Shown here piece after piece: positions 7,082-15,973 of a stretch of 64,000 nucleotides of DNA (position 1 is the stretch's first letter; the number at the start of each line of letters is the position of its first letter). The DNA comes from Streptomyces sp. NBC_01451. GTDB taxonomy: Bacteria > Actinomycetota > Actinomycetes > Streptomycetales > Streptomycetaceae. A program made the position numbers and the translations under genes. The notes beneath the pieces are model-generated. The model was not told where the DNA came from, did no database searches, and saw nothing but the letters and a program-made list of their open reading frames with translations. Location of the stretch: the NCBI RefSeq assembly GCF_036227485.1, contig NZ_CP109479.1, positions 5,022,001-5,086,000 on the forward strand. The letters run 5' to 3'.

Positions 7082-8452
7082 ATGCCGCCACCAGTGTTTG
7101 ATCGAATACGCCGGAGAACCGCGTTCTCGATGTGGCGGCAGCCGTCGGCGGGGCTCTGGGCCGTGGTGGTTTCGGCGGTCCTCGGATTCCTCGTCGCGAT
7201 GGAGATCGCCGCGCGTTCCTACGGCCTGCCCGGGCCGATCACCAACCAGGTGCGCGAGGTCATATGCACCCCCAGGTCGGGACCCCTGCTGTACGCGAGC
7301 ATGGCGCTGATGATGGTGGTGCTCACCTGGCGGGAGCGGTTCATCGCGGCCGGTGTCGCCATCGGCATCGATGTCACCGTCCTGCTGGTGCGGTTGGCGG
7401 TCGGCGCCCGGGTGGGCGGTGGCGGCCACTTCTTCGGCAACGGCGCTCTGTGGGTGATGCTGGGCTGCGCGGTCATCGCCGTCACGCGCCGCACCGGCCA
7501 GGAACGGCTCCTGCTGCTGAAGGGCGTCGGGCTGGGCCTGCTGCTGGTGGCGGGCCGCAAGGCGGGCGACACCTGGCTGCTGATCACGTCGAAGACCCGC
7601 CCGATGGTGCTCGACCAGTACGTGGCGACCGCCGATCACGCGCTGGGTGATCCGTCGTGGCTGGTGGGCCGGATGGTCAGGGCCACGGGCCCGATCGGCA
7701 CCCATCTGCTCGACTGGGTCTACATACAGCTAGCGGTGGCCGCGGTCTGCGTCGCGCTGTACCAGCTGCGCAACGTGGCGGCCGAGGGCCGGTTCCCGAG
7801 CCATCACGTGGTGCGCACGTTTCTGGCGATAGGCCTCCTCGGACCCGGCATCTACATGATCTTCCCGGTGGTCGGACCGGTCTTCGCCTACGGCTCCGGC
7901 GCCTTCGGCACCGGCGGCGGACACTGGGCGGTGGCCGACCTGTGGCCGAACACGCCACTGCCGGTCACCGCCCCGCATCCGATGCCGTACGACGGGATCA
8001 CCCCCCGTAACTGCATGCCCAGCCTGCACACGGCATGGGCCACCGCGATCTTCATCCACTCCCGCAAAGGCCCCCGGTTCCTGCGGTTCGCGGGCACGTT
8101 CTGGCTGGTCGCCACGCTCACCGCGACGCTGGGCTTCGGCTACCACTACGGCGCGGACCTCGTGGCCGGTGTGGTGTTCGCGCTGACGGTCGAGGCGGCT
8201 CTACGCGCGTTGGCGCGCGGCTGGGACCGATCCGCGACCTGGCTGGTCGCTCACGGCGCGACGGTCTTCGCCGCACTCCTGGTGTCGTACCGCCATCTGT
8301 CGATGGAGATGGCGGAACATCCGTGGGTGTTCGGACCGCTGATCATTCTGGCGATGCTCTCGGTGGTCGACGGGTATGTACGGACCACCAGACGCTGGGA
8401 ACCGGAACCCGTGGCGGTGCGGCGACCGGAACGGCGACTCGAACTGGTCTGA
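7082..8452 (+). CDS. PAP2-superfamily membrane phosphatase
   Basis: The 456-residue integral membrane protein has about ten hydrophobic segments. The PAP2 catalytic motif is split between CMPSLHTAWA (around residue 310) and GYHYGADLVAG (around residue 355), the SLH and HxxxD signatures of inositolphosphotransferase/Aur1-like lipid phosphatases. These enzymes remove or transfer phosphate on lipid carriers at the outer membrane face. The first PAP2 signature (KxxxxxxRP) could be the segment TSKTRPM near residue 175, but this is less clear. It stands alone between a terminator and a convergent gene. The C-terminal 25 residues are Arg-rich and cytosolic. Confidence 0.85.
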   Translation: MPPPVFDRIRRRTAFSMWRQPSAGLWAVVVSAVLGFLVAMEIAARSYGLPGPITNQVREVICTPRSGPLLYASMALMMVVLTWRERFIAAGVAIGIDVTVLLVRLAVGARVGGGGHFFGNGALWVMLGCAVIAVTRRTGQERLLLLKGVGLGLLLVAGRKAGDTWLLITSKTRPMVLDQYVATADHALGDPSWLVGRMVRATGPIGTHLLDWVYIQLAVAAVCVALYQLRNVAAEGRFPSHHVVRTFLAIGLLGPGIYMIFPVVGPVFAYGSGAFGTGGGHWAVADLWPNTPLPVTAPHPMPYDGITPRNCMPSLHTAWATAIFIHSRKGPRFLRFAGTFWLVATLTATLGFGYHYGADLVAGVVFALTVEAALRALARGWDRSATWLVAHGATVFAALLVSYRHLSMEMAEHPWVFGPLIILAMLSVVDGYVRTTRRWEPEPVAVRRPERRLELV

Positions 8453-8589
8453 CGGGCGGGCGGACGGGGCGGGCAGGGCGGGTACGGCGGCGACCCGGGA
8501 CTCCGCCGTCGGCTGCCCCGCACTCCGCCGCCCGTCAGCCGGTCAGCCCGTCCGTTGGACCGGAGGGACACGAGTGCGCGCGGGCAGCG

Positions 8590-8815
8590 CGCCGCGACCG
8601 GCCCTCGTCCCGCCTGATCACCCTCCGCGGCGCGGACCAGCACGCCGTGTACGGCGTGTACGGGGTCTTCGGCAACCCCTGCACCGCCCCGTACCGCGGA
8701 GGCCGTTACTGCCTGAGGGCACGCGGCTTCGAGGACAACTGCGGCGACCCGATCTGGATCGACGTGCCCGACGAGCCCGGCCCCACCAGCCCCGGGCACC
8801 GGAGCCCGCCCGCCG
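8590..8815 (+). pseudogene. Possible gene remnant of unknown family
   Basis: Between two convergent genes, one plus-strand frame reads like protein (LITLRGADQHAVYGVYG, then CTAPYRGGRYCLRARG and NCGDPIWIDVPDEP). It has no credible start or ribosome binding site, and the frame runs on without a stop into the antisense of the SpoIIE phosphatase gene. The three Cys and aromatic-rich text suggest the tail of a small extracellular or metal-binding protein. It may be a decayed gene or a chance frame. The rest of the 363-bp gap is featureless. Confidence 0.25.
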
Positions 8816-10762
8816 TCACGGTTCCGGCAGACGCAGCGCGAGGAGTGCCACGTCGTCCGTACTGCCGGGCGGCATTCGGGCGAGGAGCTGGTCGCACAGG
8901 GTGTCCAGTGGTGTGTGGGCGAGCGCCAGAGCGTGCTCGCGCAGGCGGCGCAGGCCGGTGTCGAGGTCGCTGCCGGGGATCTCGATCAGGCCGTCGGTGT
9001 AGAGCAGCAGGGTGGAGCCCGGCGGCAGGGCCTGGGTGGCGGTCGGTCTGCTCTCGCCGCCGCTGTGGTGGGCGCCGAGGAGGAGGCCCTGGCCGGCTTC
9101 GAGGTACCGCGCGTGGCCGCCGGGGGTCAGCAGGAGCGGCGGCGGGTGGCCGGCGCTGGTCCAGCGCAGGGTCCACGGGCCCGTGTCCGGGTGGCCCTCC
9201 ACCCGGGCGAGGACGAGCGTGGCCATGGGGACGGTGGTGATGGCGGGCATGGCGTCGTCGAGGCGGTCGACGACGGTGCCCGGCGGCCCGGAGCGGTCCC
9301 AGGCCAACGACCGCAGGATGCCGTGCAGTTGGGCCATCCCGGCCGCCGCCGTCAGGTCGTGGCCCACGACGTCGCCGATGACGAGGGCGAGCGTGCCGTC
9401 CTTCAGCCCGAACGCGTCGTACCAGTCGCCGCCGACCTGGGAGCCGACAGGGGCGGGCTGGTAGCGGGCGGCCAGCCGCAGCCGGCCGGGCTGGGGCAGC
9501 GGGGCGAGCAGGTTGCGCTGCATGGCCTCGGCGACGGCGCGCTGGCGGCCGAACCGGCGGGCGTTGTCGATGACCAGGCCGACCCGTCGGCCGATGTCGC
9601 TCACCACCGCGAGGTCGGCGTCGTCGAAGGGGTGCGCCGGGTCGGTGCGCACCACGGTCAGGGCGCCGGTGATCTGCCGTTCGGGGCCGGAGCCCAGCGG
9701 CACCGTGATGGCGGACGTGGCGCGCGCCGTCCGCAGGAAGTCGCTGTGGACGGCGGCCAGGCCGGAGCCGGGCGGTGCGGCGGCGGCCGTTTCCGCCGCG
9801 TCCTGCCGTACGGGATCACCGCCGTTCAGTACCTGGGCGAGGGGCGACGGGTCGCCCTCGCCGGCCCCGGGCAGGCGCTCGCGCCCGCCCTCCAGCGCGG
9901 CGTCCCGGCCCGCGGGTCCGGTCACCGCCACCCGGTGGATCCGCCCGGAACCGGTCCGGAGGTCCACCGCCGCCCAGTCGGCGAGGCGGGGGACCAGCAG
10001 CCGGCCCAGCCGGGCGAGGGCCTCGTCGGTCTCCAGGGTCTGGCCCAGTACGTCGGTGATCTCCGCGACCAGGGTCAGCCGCTCGTTGAGGTCCTCCAGG
10101 GCACTCGTGTAGGCCGCGCCCTCCCGGCGTGTGCCCGGGTAGCCGCCGGCGTCCGCGCTGTCCGTGCTGTCGGTGAGCAGTACGGCCATGCCCGTGAAGG
10201 AGCCGTCGTCCAGCAGGGGGGAGGCGGACCAGGAGATCGTGACGAGGCGGCCGTCGCCGCGCAGACAGCTGTCGCCGTCACCGCGTGCGGCCTCCTGCCC
10301 GGCCAGCGCCCGGAGTAGCGGGCACCGTTCGCGCGGGAGGGTGGCCCCGGCCGCGTCCCGGTGCAGCAGGTCGTGGGCGTCCTTCCCGCGTACGGCGGCG
10401 GCGGTACGGCCCAGCAGCCGCTCGGCGGCCGGGTTGACGGCGTCGATCCGGCCGGTCGGGCCGACCACCATCAGGGCTGTGCTCAGCCGCTCGACGACCT
10501 GTCTCCAGAACTTCGGCCCGGTCGCGGGCCGTGTCCCCGACCCCGACCCCAAACCCGACCCCGAACCTGACCCCGACTCGTCACCCGCACCGGGCACCGT
10601 ACCCTCCACCACGCCGCCCTGGAGCCAGGGCGGCCTCGCACCGAAGCCCGCGGGCGCGTCAGGGGAAACCGCCGGACCAGTGACCGATGGTCCCCCGACA
10701 GGAACCCGGGCCTCGTGGCCGGCGCGACGGTCCGTCCGCCCACGTCCCGGGTTCGCCCCCAC
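8816..10762 (-). CDS. PAS-GAF-SpoIIE protein phosphatase
   Basis: The 648-residue cytosolic protein has a disordered N-terminus with a GSGSGSGLGSGSG run (to about residue 80), a PAS domain (about 85-200, VVGPTGRIDAVNPAAERLLGR-like), a GAF domain (about 240-395) and a C-terminal PP2C-type SpoIIE domain (about 405-645). The SpoIIE metal-binding motifs are present: GGDWYDAF, VIGDVVGHDLTAA, SAGHPPPLLL, LLYTDGLIE and STDDVALLAL. Such proteins dephosphorylate anti-sigma-factor antagonists in response to bound ligands. No anti-sigma kinase domain is fused and no partner is adjacent. The start is uncertain because the N-terminal GTG lacks a ribosome binding site; in-frame GTG codons before VEGTVPG are alternatives. 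Confidence 0.9.
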   Translation of the reverse strand: MGANPGRGRTDRRAGHEARVPVGGPSVTGPAVSPDAPAGFGARPPWLQGGVVEGTVPGAGDESGSGSGSGLGSGSGTRPATGPKFWRQVVERLSTALMVVGPTGRIDAVNPAAERLLGRTAAAVRGKDAHDLLHRDAAGATLPRERCPLLRALAGQEAARGDGDSCLRGDGRLVTISWSASPLLDDGSFTGMAVLLTDSTDSADAGGYPGTRREGAAYTSALEDLNERLTLVAEITDVLGQTLETDEALARLGRLLVPRLADWAAVDLRTGSGRIHRVAVTGPAGRDAALEGGRERLPGAGEGDPSPLAQVLNGGDPVRQDAAETAAAAPPGSGLAAVHSDFLRTARATSAITVPLGSGPERQITGALTVVRTDPAHPFDDADLAVVSDIGRRVGLVIDNARRFGRQRAVAEAMQRNLLAPLPQPGRLRLAARYQPAPVGSQVGGDWYDAFGLKDGTLALVIGDVVGHDLTAAAGMAQLHGILRSLAWDRSGPPGTVVDRLDDAMPAITTVPMATLVLARVEGHPDTGPWTLRWTSAGHPPPLLLTPGGHARYLEAGQGLLLGAHHSGGESRPTATQALPPGSTLLLYTDGLIEIPGSDLDTGLRRLREHALALAHTPLDTLCDQLLARMPPGSTDDVALLALRLPEP

Positions 10763-10777
10763 CGTACGGCTTCGCGG

Positions 10778-10951
10778 TCAGCGGACGGGACGCCGCCTGA
10801 CGCGCCGGGTGAGCCGGGCCCCGAAGAAGATCAGGTCGGCGGCGAAGATCACGATGCCGATGGCCAGCAGATATCCCAGGCCATGGGCTGCCACACCGAT
10901 GATTCCCAGGACGACGGCCACCAGGACCAGCAGAAGGAAGAGCGCCATCAT
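10778..10951 (-). CDS. Small hydrophobic membrane protein
   Basis: The 57-residue protein consists of two hydrophobic helices (MMALFLLLVLVAVVLGIIGV and LGYLLAIGIVIFAADLIFFG) followed by a basic tail RRVRRRPVR, which would place the C-terminus in the cytosol. The start is set at the MM pair because GAGGAG lies nine bases before it; an ATG nine bases further upstream would directly abut that site. Similar small proteins annotated only as hydrophobic protein are widespread in Streptomyces. It lies between a phosphatase and a PRC-barrel gene on the same strand. Confidence 0.7.
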   Translation of the reverse strand: MMALFLLLVLVAVVLGIIGVAAHGLGYLLAIGIVIFAADLIFFGARLTRRVRRRPVR

Positions 10952-11011
10952 CCGGACCATCTCCTCTGTGCGGTGTGTGAAGTGTGCGAAGCGCTGGTTC
11001 CGTACGTGTGT

Positions 11012-11368
11012 TCAGCGGCGTGCGAGCTGACGTTCGCCCCCTGCTCCGGGCTGGTACGCCAGGCCGTAGTGCTTGAAGATCTCCGCCTCCTGCTCGGCGG
11101 GGAGCACGTCGTCGGTCCCGATCGACGGGGCGTTGCGCACCTGCGACTTGGAATAGGCGACCCTGACGTAGCCCGGTCCGAGGACCACCTCGTCGAGCGG
11201 GACGAAGACCAGCCGGTGCCGGGTGGGCAGCCCGGTACGGACGGTGGCCATGGCCGGTTCGTCGGTGGCCGTGTCGACGTAGACCGATTCGAGCATGCCG
11301 ATCCTGCGCTGCTTCTCGTCGATCACCTCGTGGTTGCGCCATTCGCGGATGTCGGCTGAACGGATCAT
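11012..11368 (-). CDS. PRC-barrel domain protein
   Basis: The 118-residue protein carries a PRC-barrel (about residues 5-80): IREWRNHEVIDEKQRRIGML then VYVDTATDEPAMATV and FVPLDEVVLGPGYVRV. The C-terminal third (LPAEQEAEIFKHYGLAY) is the usual extension in actinobacterial stress-associated PRC-barrel proteins. These small domains are thought to mediate protein contacts; no enzymatic function is expected. The start is chosen from GGGAG six bases upstream of the ATG; the 27 upstream codons in frame are low-complexity. Confidence 0.85.
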   Translation of the reverse strand: MIRSADIREWRNHEVIDEKQRRIGMLESVYVDTATDEPAMATVRTGLPTRHRLVFVPLDEVVLGPGYVRVAYSKSQVRNAPSIGTDDVLPAEQEAEIFKHYGLAYQPGAGGERQLARR

Positions 11369-11547
11369 GCCCTGCTCCCTGTCTGCGCGCCCCGGAGGCC
11401 GGTTCGACGGCCCTGGCCTGGGCCCGGGCACGTGACCGTGCCGGTCCACTTGTCATCGTATGACCGAAACCAAGTGCCCGGCATCAAGTGCTTCATGCCG
11501 CTTCCGGCGATCGGATCCGTCGCGGGGCGCGACTCCCGGAGCGGGTG

Positions 11548-12051
11548 TCAGTTGCCCGCGGAGTCCAGCGCCGACTGGAGCGACTGGCGGTAGCCGTCGC
11601 TGGTGTACGTGGCTCCGGAGACCGTGTCGATGTCGGCGCTCTGCGCGGTGAGCGCCTCCCTGGTCAGCTGCGGGACGGCGTACGAGTTGATCTGCTGGTC
11701 CCGCGGGTTCTCCTGCGGGTAGGTGACCGCGGTGACGTCGGTGAGCTTCCCGTTCGTCAGGGTGACGCGGACCTGGACGGGGCCGTAGCGCGTCTGGACC
11801 GAGTCGCCGGTGACGGTACGGGTGCCGGTGGACGAGCCGGACGAGCCGGACGAGCCGGACGAGCCGGTCGACCCGGACGAGCCGCCTGCCGTGCTCGAAC
11901 CGCCGGACGGCGCGGAGGAGCTCGCCGAGCCGGTGACGACCGACGGTGTCGTGTGCGGCTTCAGCGACAGCAGCAGGACCATGCCGGAGACGGTCGCGGC
12001 GCTCGCCAGCGCGATGCGGCGCAGTGGACGGTTCTTCCTCAACGGGTGCAA
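11548..12051 (-). CDS. Secreted FMN-binding domain protein
   Basis: The 167-residue protein has an N-terminal membrane anchor (RRIALASAATVSGMVLLLSL), a Gly/Ser-rich linker with GSSGSSGSSGSS, and a C-terminal FMN_bind domain (about residues 85-165). The domain ends in the motif SGATYTSDGY, in which the Thr of SGAT(Y/T)(T/S) receives FMN covalently through a phosphoester bond. It follows the ferric-reductase gene by seven bases, so the two form an operon. The pair suggests transmembrane electron transfer from NAD(P)H through haem to an extracellular flavin. No Apb/ApbE flavin transferase is in the window; it would have to act from elsewhere. Confidence 0.88.
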   Translation of the reverse strand: MHPLRKNRPLRRIALASAATVSGMVLLLSLKPHTTPSVVTGSASSSAPSGGSSTAGGSSGSTGSSGSSGSSGSSTGTRTVTGDSVQTRYGPVQVRVTLTNGKLTDVTAVTYPQENPRDQQINSYAVPQLTREALTAQSADIDTVSGATYTSDGYRQSLQSALDSAGN

Positions 12052-12058
12052 GAGGACC

Positions 12059-13411
12059 TCACAGCTCGAAGGACTCGTGGTGGATACGGCGGTCGGGGAC
12101 CCCGGCGGCGCGCAGCGCCTCGTAGAGGTCCCGCGCGAAACCGTGCGGGCCGCACAGGTACACGTCGTGGGCGTCCAGGTCGGGCACGGCCGCGCGCAGG
12201 GAGTGCGCGGAGAGGTCGGGGCGCCGGCCGTCGGGGCCGTTGAGCGCGTAGAGCACCTTCGCCCCGCGCCACCGTGCGACGGCCTCCAGTTCCCCGCCCA
12301 GGGCCAGATCCTGGTTCGTACGGGCGCGGTAGAGGAGGGTGACCTCGCCCGGCAGCGTCTCGAACAGGGCGCGCAGCGGGGTGATGCCGGCGCCGCCCGC
12401 GATCAGCAGGGACTTGTGCGAGGTCTGCCGGTCCGCGGTCAGCGCCCCGTAGGGGCCCTCCGCCCAGACCCGGGTGCCCGGCCGCAGCAGGGACACGGCG
12501 GCGCTGTGGTCGCCGAGCGCCTTCACGGTGATGCGCAGCAGGCCGGGGCGCGGCGGCGCCGACAGGGAGTACGGCGTGGAGGTCCAGCGCATGCCCTCGG
12601 TGAGGAACCGCCAGCGCAGGAACTGCCCCGGCAGCACGCCCATCTCGTCCAGTCGCCGGCCGCCGATGACGACGGAGAACACGCCCGGCGCCTCCCGGTG
12701 CACGGAGTCGACGCGCAGCCGGTGGCGCAGGTTGAGGCGGACCGGGGCGAGGATCCGGAACCACAGCACCAGGGCGGCGACGCCCAGGTACAGCGCGTAC
12801 CAGGCGGCCTGGGCCGCCCCGTTGCCGGTGAAGTCGGAGCCCAGGGCGAGCTGGTGGCCGAAGGCGAGGAAGACCGCGGCGTACGTGAGGAGGTGCAGGT
12901 AGTACCAGAACTCGTGGGCGACCCGGCGGCGCACCGCGCCGGCCGAGACGATCCCGACCGCGAACAGGATGACGGTGCCCGCGGTGGCCTTGAGCATCTC
13001 CGGGTAGTCCAGGACCACGGTGAGCGCCTCGTCGAGGAACGAGGAGCCGTCCTGTGCGGCGTACCCGAGCAGGATCAGCACGACGTGCGCCACCAGCAGG
13101 CAGATCGTGTAGCGGCCCGCCCTGGCGTGCCAGCGCGTCACCCGGTCCGCCCCGATCCGCCGCTCCAGCAGCGGGACGCGGGCCATCAGACCGACGAGGA
13201 CGGCACACGCGTACCCGCACAGCAGTCCCGCGATCCGGCCGGCCCCGGTCAGCCACCCCGCCGCCCCCACGACCGATCCCGTGTCGTGCCACCACAGGGC
13301 GAGCAGGGCGGCGGCGCCGCCCCACAGGACGGCGAGCACCGGCCCGGCGGGGGAGCGCCGTGGCGCGGGGGGCGCGGGGGCGACCCTTCGTTGCGCGTAC
13401 GCCGTCGTCAT
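12059..13411 (-). CDS. Ferric-reductase-like transmembrane flavohaem oxidoreductase
   Basis: The 450-residue protein has six predicted membrane helices in residues 25-215, with haem-ligand His candidates in TRWHARAGRYTICLLVAHVV and EFWYYLHLLTYAAVFLAFGHQ, typical of the ferric reductase-like domain. A ferredoxin-NADP reductase module follows: an FAD-binding motif at RWTSTPYSLS (RxYS type), LLIAGGAGITPLRAL for the pyridine nucleotide, and a C-terminal DVYLCGPHGFARDL. It would move electrons from cytosolic NAD(P)H across the membrane, probably to the FMN-binding protein encoded seven bases downstream. The start has AAGGGA nine bases upstream. The promoter region holds inverted 11-bp repeats facing this gene. 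Confidence 0.9.
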   Translation of the reverse strand: MTTAYAQRRVAPAPPAPRRSPAGPVLAVLWGGAAALLALWWHDTGSVVGAAGWLTGAGRIAGLLCGYACAVLVGLMARVPLLERRIGADRVTRWHARAGRYTICLLVAHVVLILLGYAAQDGSSFLDEALTVVLDYPEMLKATAGTVILFAVGIVSAGAVRRRVAHEFWYYLHLLTYAAVFLAFGHQLALGSDFTGNGAAQAAWYALYLGVAALVLWFRILAPVRLNLRHRLRVDSVHREAPGVFSVVIGGRRLDEMGVLPGQFLRWRFLTEGMRWTSTPYSLSAPPRPGLLRITVKALGDHSAAVSLLRPGTRVWAEGPYGALTADRQTSHKSLLIAGGAGITPLRALFETLPGEVTLLYRARTNQDLALGGELEAVARWRGAKVLYALNGPDGRRPDLSAHSLRAAVPDLDAHDVYLCGPHGFARDLYEALRAAGVPDRRIHHESFEL

Positions 13412-13489
13412 CCGTGTGTCCCTTCGGCTGTCGGTCGGCCGGTGCGTCGGTATGTCCCTTTGGCCGTCCGGACGACACTGTGCCGACGC

Positions 13490-13610
13490 AACCTCTGAGC
13501 CCGCTCTCAGCGCGAGGCCCGCCGCGCGGCCGAAATCGCAGGTGGGACGGGTGGCCGGGCGGTCCGGGGCCAGGGCGGACGCAGAGCGGACTCAGAGGGA
13601 ACTCAGAGGC
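13490..13610. promoter_or_regulatory. 11-bp phased CTCAGAG repeats in a divergent promoter region
   Basis: Three consecutive 11-bp units stand at 13578-13588, 13589-13599 and 13600-13610 (consensus GACTCAGAGGG), 48 bp before the response-regulator start. Two units in the opposite orientation stand at 13490-13500 and 13501-13511 (GCTCAGAGGTT, GCTGAGAGCGG on the minus strand), facing the ferric-reductase operon. Direct repeats one helical turn apart are the usual binding form of OmpR/PhoP-type regulators, such as the one encoded next door. Confidence 0.75.
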
Positions 13611-13657
13611 CGGGAAAGCGGCCGGGGACGCCGCGAGACCGCATCCTGGTAACCGAG

Positions 13658-14407
13658 ATGAACACTCCCCGCCCCCGCGGCTCCGGCCGCCCCACGCTGA
13701 CCCGGACCGACGGCACGCCGCTCCGGGTCCTCGTCGTCGACGACGACCCCGACCTCGCCGAGGTCCTCTCCGGTGCCCTGCGGTACGAGGGCTGGGAGGT
13801 CCGCACGGCGGGCGACGGCGTCTCGGCCGTCGCCGAGGCACGCGAACTGCTGCCCGACGCCGTCGTCCTCGACGTCATGCTCCCGGACACCGACGGCTTC
13901 GCCGTGCTGCGCTCGCTGCACGCCGTACGCCCCGATGTGTGCGTGCTCTTCCTGACGGCCCGGGACGCCGTCGAGGACCGTATCGCCGGCATCACGGCGG
14001 GCGGCGACGACTACGTGACGAAACCGTTCAGCCTGGAGGAGGTCGTCGCCCGGCTGCGCGGGCTGGTGCGCCGGGCCGGGATGGCCCGGCAGACGGAGGA
14101 CGGGCCGCGGCTGACCGTCGGCGACCTCGTCATGGACGAGGAGGCCCGCGAGGTGTCCCGCGGCGGCGAACTCGTCGAGCTGTCCCCGACGGAGTTCGAA
14201 CTGCTCCGCTACCTCATGCGCAACCCGCGCCGGGTGCTCAGCAAGGCACAGATCCTCGACCGCGTCTGGTCCTACGACTTCGGCGGGCAGGCCCATGTCG
14301 TCGAGCTGTACATCTCCTATCTGCGCAAGAAGGTGGACGCGGGCCGACCGCCCATGATCCACACGGTGCGGGGCGCCGGATACGTGCTCAAGCCGGTGGC
14401 CCCGTGA
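13658..14407 (+). CDS. OmpR-family response regulator
   Basis: The 249-residue protein has a receiver domain (about residues 22-135) with the acidic pocket VVDDDPD, the phospho-acceptor Asp in VVLDVMLPDTDGF and the conserved Lys in DYVTKPFS. A winged-helix DNA-binding domain follows (about 150-247), ending in HTVRGAGYVLKP. The partner kinase starts with GTGA overlap at the stop. Phased 11-bp repeats in both orientations upstream suggest autoregulation and control of the divergent ferric-reductase/FMN-binding operon. The ATG is the first start after the repeats. Confidence 0.93.
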   Translation: MNTPRPRGSGRPTLTRTDGTPLRVLVVDDDPDLAEVLSGALRYEGWEVRTAGDGVSAVAEARELLPDAVVLDVMLPDTDGFAVLRSLHAVRPDVCVLFLTARDAVEDRIAGITAGGDDYVTKPFSLEEVVARLRGLVRRAGMARQTEDGPRLTVGDLVMDEEAREVSRGGELVELSPTEFELLRYLMRNPRRVLSKAQILDRVWSYDFGGQAHVVELYISYLRKKVDAGRPPMIHTVRGAGYVLKPVAP

Positions 14408-15891
14408 GGCCCCGCGTGCGCTTCCCCCGTCCGCACACGCTGCGGGCGCGGCTCACCGCCGGGCTCGTCGTACTGCTCGCGGTCGGCTGCGCGGCCGTCG
14501 GCGTGGCCGCGGTGGTGGAGCTGAACGGCTTCCTCACCGGGCGCCTCGACCAGCAGCTGCGCGAGGCGGGCGTACGGTTCCCGGCCAGCCTTGAACACGG
14601 CGGACCGCTCCCGTCGGATCACGACGGCGACGAGGGCGGCGACGGCGACACCCGCCGTCAGTCCGCCGGGACCTTCGGCGCCCGGCTGGTCGGCGACACG
14701 GTCACCAACGCGGCGGTGGTGGCCTCCGGCAGAGGTACGGGCACGGCGACCGTCGAGCTGAGCGCGCGGGACCGGAAACGCCTCGCCGGGCTCCCCGCCG
14801 ACGGCGAGGGACACACGGTCGACCTCTCCGCGCTGGACGACTACCGCATGATGGCGACCGCGGGCAGGGACGGGGACGTCCTGGTCACCGGACTGCCCAT
14901 GGAGTCCGTGGAGGCCGCCGTGCACCGGCTGGAACTGGTCGCCGCGGTCGTCCTCGGCGCGGCCCTCGCCGTCGCCGGTGTCGCCGGAGCACTGTGGGTG
15001 CGCTGGTCGCTGCGACCGCTCAGCAGGGTGGCCGCGACCGCCACCCGGGTCAGTGAACTGCCGCTCTCCAGCGGCGAGGTGGGGCTGTGGCCGCGCGCTC
15101 CCGAGGCCGACCCGCGCAGTGAGGTGGGACGCGTCGGCAGCGCCTTCAACCTGATGCTCGGGCACGTCGAGGACGCGCTGACCAAACGGCACGCGAGTGA
15201 GGAACGGCTGCGCAGTTTCGCCGCCGACGCCAGCCACGAGCTGCGCACACCCGTGGCCTCGATCCGCGGCCACGCGGAACTGGCGCTGTTGCACCCGGGG
15301 CCGGTGCAGCCGAAGGTGGTGCGGGCCCTGGAGCGCATCGAGGCCGAGGCCGCCCGCATGGGCGAGATGGTCGACGACCTGCTGCTCCTCGCCCGCCTCG
15401 ACGCGGGCCGCCCCCTGGAACGGCTGCCCGTCGACCTGACCCGCCTGGTCCTGGACGCGGTGACGGACGCGCAGGCCGCGGGCCCCGGGCACCGCTGGAA
15501 GCTGGAACTGTCCGAGGAGCCGGTGACCGTGACGGGTGACGCCCACCGGCTCCATCAGGTGCTGGCCAACCTGCTGGCCAACGCGCGCCTGCACACCCCC
15601 GCCGGCAGCACGGTGACCATCTCGCTGGCGGCCGAGGGCCGGACGGCGCTGCTGAAGGTCCACGACGACGGGCCGGGCGTGGCCGCCGACATCCGGCCCA
15701 AGGTCTTCGAACGCTTCACCCGCGCGGACCGCCGCCGCACCGAGGGCACGGGCCAAGGCACCGGCACCGGCGCCGGCCTCGGGCTGTCGATCGTGGCGGC
15801 GGTGGCGGAGGCCCACGGCGGCGGTGTCACCCTCGAAAGCGGCCCGGGATCGACCACGTTCACCGTCCGGCTCCCCGCGGGGGACGGCTGA
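14404..15891 (+). CDS. Sensor histidine kinase partner (HAMP/HisKA)
   Basis: The 495-residue protein has one membrane helix at residues 20-40 and a second at about 180-202, with an extracytoplasmic sensor domain of roughly 140 residues containing an acidic stretch (DHDGDEGGDGD). A HAMP linker is followed by HisKA (phospho-His in FAADASHELRTPVASIRGH) and HATPase (NLLANARLHTP, VHDDGPGV, GLGLSIVAAVAEAHGG). The GTG overlaps the response-regulator stop. The acidic sensor patch may bind a metal or polyamine, which would fit the ferric-reductase target but is speculative. An insertion TGQGTGTGAG stands before the G2 box. Confidence 0.93.
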   Translation: MRPRVRFPRPHTLRARLTAGLVVLLAVGCAAVGVAAVVELNGFLTGRLDQQLREAGVRFPASLEHGGPLPSDHDGDEGGDGDTRRQSAGTFGARLVGDTVTNAAVVASGRGTGTATVELSARDRKRLAGLPADGEGHTVDLSALDDYRMMATAGRDGDVLVTGLPMESVEAAVHRLELVAAVVLGAALAVAGVAGALWVRWSLRPLSRVAATATRVSELPLSSGEVGLWPRAPEADPRSEVGRVGSAFNLMLGHVEDALTKRHASEERLRSFAADASHELRTPVASIRGHAELALLHPGPVQPKVVRALERIEAEAARMGEMVDDLLLLARLDAGRPLERLPVDLTRLVLDAVTDAQAAGPGHRWKLELSEEPVTVTGDAHRLHQVLANLLANARLHTPAGSTVTISLAAEGRTALLKVHDDGPGVAADIRPKVFERFTRADRRRTEGTGQGTGTGAGLGLSIVAAVAEAHGGGVTLESGPGSTTFTVRLPAGDG

Positions 15892-15930
15892 GGCGACGGC
15901 CCGGGGGACGGGTGAGGCGACGGCCCGGGG
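15883..15930. repeat. Two 24-bp tandem repeats spanning the kinase stop codon
   Basis: GACGGCTGAGGCGACGGCCC and its continuation CGGG (15883-15906) is repeated with one change at 15907-15930. The kinase TGA lies inside the first unit. Confidence 0.6.
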
Positions 15931-15973
15931 GACGGGGGGCCGGACGTGGCCGCGTTTCCCCGAGCCGCCCTCG

